Shown one piece after another: positions 1 to 7,195 of a DNA stretch of 7,195 nt; positions within the stretch are counted from its first letter, which is position 1; each line of letters opens with the position of its first letter. Made by a program: the position numbers and the translations under genes. Origin of the DNA: Novosphingopyxis sp038234155 (GTDB lineage Bacteria; Pseudomonadota; Alphaproteobacteria; Sphingomonadales; Sphingomonadaceae); contig JBBSUT010000118.1 of NCBI GenBank assembly GCA_038234155.1, positions 1-7,195 on the forward strand. The letters are read 5' to 3'. The notes under the pieces were generated by a model. That model saw only the letters and a list, made by a program, of their open reading frames with translations. It had not been told where the DNA came from and searched no databases.

Positions 1-2
1 AC

Positions 3-4253
<4,251 letters not shown>

Positions 4254-4275
4254 GGCTTTAACCTAGCGACATAAG

Positions 4276-4313
4276 AAAAGGGCCCGTCGGAGCAATCCGG
4301 CGGGCCGTTTTGT
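4276..4313 (+). terminator. Rho-independent terminator after rpoC
   Basis: It starts 22 bases past the rpoC stop. GGCCCG (4281-4286) pairs with CGGGCC (4301-4306). The stem extends inward by TCGG (4287-4290) against CCGG (4297-4300), with one G-T wobble, leaving the six-base loop AGCAAT. AAAA (4276-4279) precedes the stem and GTTTTGTT follows, giving the U-rich tail. It should end the rpoC transcript, so the next gene probably needs its own promoter. Confidence 0.93.
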
Positions 4314-4415
4314 TGGGTGCGGCGATCGGCAGGGTTTGGGACAAAGCGGAAAGGCGGCTTTCAGGCTGAAACAGCGAGAACCAGACATTAACGCCAGCGG
4401 CACGAAACGATTCAC

Positions 4416-4452
4416 TTGCAGACCGTCAATGGCGACCGTTATGAAGCTGGCA
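4416..4452 (+). promoter_or_regulatory. Weak candidate promoter for the small lipoprotein gene
   Basis: TTGCAG (4416-4421) and TATGAA (4440-4445) resemble -35 and -10 hexamers with an 18-base spacer, each matching four of six consensus positions. Transcription would then start at about 4452, on the ATG itself, which would give a leaderless message and fit the lack of a Shine-Dalgarno sequence. Hexamers this degenerate turn up often by chance, so this is a suggestion only. Confidence 0.22.
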
Positions 4453-4862
4453 TGAAAGGCATAGCGCCATTTTTTCTCGGCCTCCTTCAGATGGTCGGCT
4501 GCTCCGTCGGTTTACCGCCGAGTGAAGAGATTGACGCGATCGAAAAAGCGACGAGCAAGACCGCCTGTGTCGGCTCTCTTGACCGCTGGCATAGGAAATT
4601 TGCGTTTCAAAAGCGCGGGGATCGCGTAAATCGCGAAATCATCTCGGTAACTTATACGCAGGCTGGGTATAGGAATCTACCGGCGGGCCGGTATTCCGAA
4701 GAGCCAGGTTACAATGCTGGCATCATCGACGACGGAGAATTTCGCCGCGCTGATGGCGAATATGACAGAATAGCTCACCGTTTCATCGACTGGGAATGCG
4801 GCTGCAATTTTCCGCCGTATGACGTCGATCACGAAATCGAATGTCCCGCAATTGGCGGCTAA
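4452..4862 (+). CDS. Small predicted lipoprotein of unknown function
   Basis: I do not recognise the family. From ATG 4452 the product is 136 residues and opens with MK, then a hydrophobic run (residues 3-16) ending MVGC. Cys17 would be the lipidated residue; Met at the -3 position makes this an imperfect lipobox. The mature part is polar and charged, with further cysteines at 39, 116, 118 and 131; a WECGC motif spans 114-118. These could form disulfides in the periplasm. The frame stays open upstream to a TTG at 4416, but that start would put 12 polar residues before the signal sequence, so ATG 4452 is preferred. No clear Shine-Dalgarno sequence precedes either start. Hand-counted GC is about 53%, lower than in the neighbouring genes, and codons are less GC-biased, which hints at foreign or relaxed origin. 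No terminator is visible after it. Coding is likely; lipoprotein status is inference. Confidence 0.72.
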   Translation: MKGIAPFFLGLLQMVGCSVGLPPSEEIDAIEKATSKTACVGSLDRWHRKFAFQKRGDRVNREIISVTYTQAGYRNLPAGRYSEEPGYNAGIIDDGEFRRADGEYDRIAHRFIDWECGCNFPPYDVDHEIECPAIGG

Positions 4863-4969
4863 CCACCCAGCTATCGCCGTTCCTGATTGACGGAAGGGCG
4901 CATGGGAATGGCAGTTTTCAGGACGATCGAAATACTGCCGCTAAGTCCGCCGCTGGTCGTAAGTGTTCA

Positions 4970-5155
4970 ATTCCGTCCCTTGCAAAGTTGGAAAATTGAT
5001 GCGCCTATCAGGAGGTCGGCCGCCCACTGTAGATCGATCATCGTAAGAATTTCATTTCTAATTTCGGCAAGGTGTTTGTGGACTTCTCTTCATACCCGCA
5101 CCGTTTTTACACGCAACTCATCGACAGCAAGCCACGGCTGGACCGAATTTCCGCG
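4970..5155 (-). pseudogene. Possible decayed minus-strand coding remnant
   Basis: Read on the minus strand, one frame runs from after a TAG (5156-5158) for 21 codons, meets a TGA (5090-5092), then continues for 40 codons to a TGA at 4967-4969. The first piece contains VQPWLAVDELRVKTVRV; the second contains HKHLAEIRNEILTMIDLQ. The second piece looks helical, with alternating charged and aliphatic residues, and is more protein-like than the plus-strand frames here. No intact start, Shine-Dalgarno sequence or known domain is seen. At about 50% GC, stops this far apart are also expected by chance, so this is a weak call. A non-coding dispersed repeat is the main alternative. Confidence 0.2.
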
Positions 5156-5161
5156 CTACGG

Positions 5162-5180
5162 GGGTGTCACCCGTGTCACC
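5162..5180. repeat. Twin GTGTCACC direct repeat, partly palindromic, upstream of the exporter gene
   Basis: GTGTCACC occurs at 5164-5171 and again at 5173-5180, a period of nine bases. The first copy sits in the 11-base odd palindrome GGGTGTCACCC (5162-5172); the second contains the palindromic core GTGTCAC. The pair ends 31 bases before the preferred exporter ATG at 5212. Two symmetric half-turn-spaced sites could be an operator, or the end of a dispersed repeat. The sequence pattern is certain; any function is inference. Confidence 0.45.
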
Positions 5181-5211
5181 TTTCGCCCGCCCGCCGATGG
5201 CCCGCCTTCCA

Positions 5212-5874
5212 ATGAATAGCGACCGGCTGATTCTGTTTTTCCTGACCGATCTCATTTTTTGCCTGACCCCCGGTCCGGCCACGATGGTAACCGTGGGCCA
5301 TGTGTTGGGCGGGGGCCTGCGTGCCGGGATTGGCCCGGTGGCGGGCATCCACGCCGGCAACGCGGTCTGGTATGGATTGAACGCACTGGGCCTGATCGCG
5401 CTCATCGCCGCGGCTCCCCATGCTTATGCCGTACTGCGCTGGGTTGGCATTGCCTATTTGCTGGCGATGGGCGCGCGGACCTGGTGGCGCGCAGGCCAGC
5501 GATTGCAGCCTTCGGTCGCGTCGGCAGACACAGCAGTAAGCGCCGCGCCCGGGCTGCGCTTCTGGAACGGCGCGGCCGACGGCTTGGCAGTGCAGATGTC
5601 CAATCCCAAGGCGCTGGTGTTCTATGCCGCCTTCGTGCCGCAGTTTGTTGACCCTGCCGGATCGATTGCGCTGCAAATCTTGCTCCTGGCGCTCGTCACG
5701 CTGGTTACCGAGAGCATCGGCATGGGCACCTATGCCACGCTCGCCGCCGGGGCGAACCGGTTCGCCGTCGGGCGCGACTGGAACCGTTGGTTGCAGCGCA
5801 TTTCCGGCGCGATCATGGTATTTGTGGGGGTGGTGATGATCTGGGCCAATAGCCATAGCCTGCCCGGAGTCTGA
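5212..5874 (+). CDS. LysE/RhtB-family amino-acid exporter
   Basis: This is an inner-membrane efflux protein of the LysE superfamily, whose members export amino acids or related metabolites, usually driven by ion gradients. The 220 residues from ATG 5212 fit the usual 200-220. Seen: a first membrane segment carrying the hallmark TPGP motif (residues 19-22), a glycine-rich stretch GHVLGGGLRAG just after it, then several further hydrophobic segments, and the conserved NPKA (131-134) followed by FVPQF (141-145). The total is consistent with about six membrane spans. The frame is open upstream to ATG 5197 and GTG 5164. Start 5212 is preferred because family members begin only a few residues before the first span, but no start has a clear Shine-Dalgarno sequence. 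The substrate cannot be told from sequence. It ends 32 bases before the M48 peptidase frame, and no terminator lies between, so cotranscription is possible. Family assignment is firm. Confidence 0.93.
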   Translation: MNSDRLILFFLTDLIFCLTPGPATMVTVGHVLGGGLRAGIGPVAGIHAGNAVWYGLNALGLIALIAAAPHAYAVLRWVGIAYLLAMGARTWWRAGQRLQPSVASADTAVSAAPGLRFWNGAADGLAVQMSNPKALVFYAAFVPQFVDPAGSIALQILLLALVTLVTESIGMGTYATLAAGANRFAVGRDWNRWLQRISGAIMVFVGVVMIWANSHSLPGV

Positions 5875-5880
5875 CGTCGG

Positions 5881-5908
5881 TTGAGGTTCAGGCACGCGCC
5901 GCTAAGAT
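5881..5908 (+). promoter_or_regulatory. Candidate promoter giving a leaderless M48 transcript
   Basis: TTGAGG (5881-5886) and TAAGAT (5903-5908) resemble sigma-70 -35 and -10 boxes, four of six matches each, with a 16-base spacer. The predicted transcript start falls at about 5914-5916, on the second in-frame ATG (5916) of the peptidase gene. The -10 box overlaps the first ATG (5907). Neither ATG has a Shine-Dalgarno sequence. The case rests on position as well as sequence but is still weak. Confidence 0.3.
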
Positions 5909-7004
5909 GTTGATCATGGTCCGCTCCGCGCTCAGGCCCCGCTCCGCCACCCTTGCCTGTCTGACGCGGCTGCTCGCCTGCGCCGTTTTCCTATGTGCTC
6001 CGGCCGTCGCCTCGGCGCAGGCAGCGTTGTCGCCCTACAAGGCGTTGCAGGCTTATGATGGCCAGCTCGCGGCAACCGGCTATCGGCTCGCCACAGACAA
6101 CGCGCCGCTGTGCGACCGGATCGATGCGGGCACCGGCCTGCTGTTCCACGACATTGCGCAATATGGCGATCGCAAGGCAATCGCAGACGTCTTCGCCTTC
6201 GCAACGCCAGTAGAGGTGGCAGCAGTGGTGCCAGGCAGCCCGGCGGCGGCGGCCGGTATTCTGCCCGGCGACGCGCTGCTAAGCATCGCCGTTGGTTTGC
6301 GCGCTGTGAAAGTGAGCGATATGACCGGCGGGCTTGATAAAGACGCCTACAGCCGCATCCGGAAGATTGCGGACGTCTTCGCTCTGGCCGAACAGGACAA
6401 GACCATTATCGGGCTAGCGCTTTTGCGCGCCGGCCAACAGAAATCTGTCACGCTCACACCCCTAGCTGCCTGCGCAACGCGGTTCCAGCTGCGCACGGGC
6501 AGGGGCTATGACGCGGGCGCCGACGGCGTGATGGTCAGCGTGGACTTGCCGCTGCTAGAATATGCGCTGGCCGCCCCGGACGGACGCGGCGAGGGCGAAT
6601 TGGCTGCCGTCGTCGCGCACGAACTGGCGCACAATATCCTGCATCACCGGGAGCGGCTCGACGCCGTGGGCGTGAACCGCGGGATCGCGCGACTGCTTGG
6701 CAAGAACGCCCGGCGGATCAAAGCGACTGAGGAGGAGGCGGACCGATTGTCGGTCTGGCTGATGGCCAATGCCGGTTACGATCCGCGTGATGCGGTGCGG
6801 TTCTGGACGCGCTTCGGCAAGGAACTTGGCGAGGGCATCTTTACCGAAGGCACCCACTATCGCTGGAAGAGCCGCGTGCGCCAGATCGAAGACGAGATCG
6901 CAGTTCTGGCAGCCGTTCCTGAAAGCGAGGATGCGGGCGGCCGTCCTGCCGATCGGGCGAGAGTACCTTCCATTCTTACCATGCCCCTCCCATCGCTGGA
7001 ATAG
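5907..7004 (+). CDS. Secreted PDZ-containing M48 zinc metallopeptidase
   Basis: This is predicted to be a periplasmic zinc protease of the M48 family, which includes envelope quality-control enzymes such as BepA and HtpX. Of 365 residues, about 1-37 form a Sec signal: Arg-containing n-region, hydrophobic core (about 22-34), then ASA before a likely signal peptidase I cut near residue 37. Residues about 95-185 look like a PDZ domain, with VVPGSPAAAAG and LPGD (107-122) in the ligand-groove region. The peptidase motif HELAH is at 238-242; Glu275 in EEEAD (275-279) fits the third zinc ligand of the ExxAD pattern. A typical AGYDP follows at 289-293 and a TH...R helix at about 316-324. No membrane span is seen after the signal, so the mature enzyme should be soluble, unlike HtpX. 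All catalytic residues are present. ATG 5916 is an alternative start that gives a cleaner signal peptide. It follows the exporter closely; the physiological substrate is unknown. Confidence 0.9.
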   Translation: MLIMVRSALRPRSATLACLTRLLACAVFLCAPAVASAQAALSPYKALQAYDGQLAATGYRLATDNAPLCDRIDAGTGLLFHDIAQYGDRKAIADVFAFATPVEVAAVVPGSPAAAAGILPGDALLSIAVGLRAVKVSDMTGGLDKDAYSRIRKIADVFALAEQDKTIIGLALLRAGQQKSVTLTPLAACATRFQLRTGRGYDAGADGVMVSVDLPLLEYALAAPDGRGEGELAAVVAHELAHNILHHRERLDAVGVNRGIARLLGKNARRIKATEEEADRLSVWLMANAGYDPRDAVRFWTRFGKELGEGIFTEGTHYRWKSRVRQIEDEIAVLAAVPESEDAGGRPADRARVPSILTMPLPSLE

Positions 7005-7020
7005 CGCACCGACCGTCAGA

Positions 7021-7049
7021 AACCGGTTCCGGTTCGCCGCAAGCGCGGC
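7021..7049. repeat. Inverted repeat and adjacent short hairpin between the M48 gene and the next lipoprotein gene
   Basis: AACCGG (7021-7026) and CCGGTT (7029-7034) form a perfect inverted repeat around TT, which also reads as two tandem CCGGTT units. Just after it, GCCGC (7036-7040) can pair with GCGGC (7045-7049) across AAGC. No T-run follows, so this is not a typical intrinsic terminator. It lies in the 79-base gap ahead of the next gene, so it could be an operator or an mRNA leader structure. The role is not shown. Confidence 0.4.
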
Positions 7050-7083
7050 TAGGATCGACCACGGTTTGGGGGAGAGAGCGGGC

Positions 7084-7195
7084 ATGCCTTATGGCAGGCG
7101 ATCAATAGCGGTATGGCAGGCGCTGACATGGGTCTTTCTGGCTGTGTCCACACTTGGCGGATGCGGCGAGACCGCGCCCGATACGGCCAATCCAG
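7084..7195 (+). CDS. Predicted lipoprotein, N-terminal part only
   Basis: Only 37 codons are in the window, so the gene runs off the end and the family cannot be named. The start is well supported: GGAG (7071-7074), within a longer GA-rich run, lies nine bases before the ATG at 7084. The N-terminus has two arginines (residues 5-6), then a hydrophobic stretch (about 8-23) ending LGGC, a good lipobox; Cys27 would be lipidated. The mature part begins GETAPDT, a flexible polar linker typical of lipoproteins. It lies 79 bases after the M48 gene on the same strand. Whether the two share a transcript is open, and no terminator is visible between them. Unlike the other small genes here, it has a clear ribosome site. 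Confidence 0.78.
   Translation, partial: MPYGRRSIAVWQALTWVFLAVSTLGGCGETAPDTANP

Larger units (their letters stand above)
4863..5211. other. Gene-poor, lower-GC stretch between the lipoprotein gene and the exporter
   Basis: I find no convincing gene in these 349 bases. GC is about 50-57% on most lines and falls to 40% at 5041-5100. A plus-strand frame stays open from a TTG at 4887 to 5219, but it uses many codons rare in high-GC hosts (AGA, AGG, ATA, CTA, GTA), is rich in Ser, Arg and Thr, overlaps the exporter start and shows no domain; I do not accept it as a gene. On the minus strand a frame broken by stops at 5090-5092 and 4967-4969 reads more like protein and is listed separately. The stretch also holds AGGAGGT at 5010-5016 with no start codon in range, and a twin repeat at 5162-5180. 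It may be a decayed gene or a copy of a dispersed intergenic repeat; both are inference. Confidence 0.5.

Noticed and set aside
4441..4455. Four-codon mini-frame (ATG 4441) whose stop overlaps ATG 4452
   Set aside because: It is too short to support, has no ribosome site, and such overlaps are common by chance.
4999..5043. Possible IS5-type transposase fragment (GGRPPTVDR in one plus-strand frame)
   Set aside because: Only about nine residues resemble the N-terminal part of such transposases. Stops flank it closely, nothing before or after fits, and no terminal inverted repeats were found.
4887..5219. Plus-strand open frame of 110 codons from a TTG start
   Set aside because: It has rare codons for this host (AGA, AGG, ATA, CTA), an odd Ser/Arg/Thr-rich composition, no domain and no ribosome site before its TTG, and it runs into the exporter start. 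It is better explained as a shadow of whatever the minus strand or a repeat holds.
5176..5895. 239-codon minus-strand frame over the exporter
   Set aside because: It is antisense to a gene with clear LysE motifs and membrane segments. Its translation is Gln/Arg/His-rich with no recognisable features.
5966..5981. Lipobox-like LLAC at residues 22-25 of the M48 protein
   Set aside because: The main hydrophobic core lies after this cysteine, and an arginine sits just before it. An ASA signal peptidase I site further on fits better.
6997..7040. Minus-strand GGAAC element within the AACCGGTTCCGGTT repeat as a general-stress (EcfG) promoter
   Set aside because: No matching GTT -10 element lies at the right distance, and transcription would run antisense into the M48 gene.

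Overview
The window looks like part of an alphaproteobacterial chromosome, most likely of the order Sphingomonadales. The evidence is an alphaproteobacterial-type RpoC, GC of roughly 60-70% in the well-formed genes (hand counts on sampled lines), and the style of the small exported proteins. The order-level call is inference from protein flavour, because no rRNA or other marker is present.

Layout, left to right, all on the + strand: (1) a complete rpoC, the beta' subunit of RNA polymerase (3-4253), followed at once by a strong intrinsic terminator (4276-4313) that closes what is presumably the rpoBC transcription unit; (2) a small gene of unknown function for a predicted lipoprotein (best start 4452, end 4862); (3) a 349-base stretch, 4863-5211, with no convincing gene; it is lower in GC and holds an interrupted reading frame on the minus strand, an orphan Shine-Dalgarno-like AGGAGG, and a twin GTGTCACC repeat; (4) a LysE/RhtB-family amino-acid exporter (5212-5874); (5) a secreted PDZ-containing M48 zinc metallopeptidase (5907 or 5916 to 7004); (6) the first 37 codons of another predicted lipoprotein (7084 onward), cut by the window end.

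The right-hand genes all act at or beyond the inner membrane (efflux, periplasmic proteolysis, lipoprotein). They are close together on one strand, but nothing seen proves that they work as one pathway. The region from about 4430 to 5160 averages about 53% GC by hand count, against about 61% in sampled rpoC lines and 58-75% in sampled lines of the exporter gene. It is the one part of the window that looks like acquired, decaying or repeat-derived DNA.

I do not see a convincing new multi-gene system. The observations most worth checking are the low-GC segment behind rpoC, the twin palindromic repeat ahead of the exporter, and the possibility that the M48 gene is read from a leaderless transcript starting at its second ATG.
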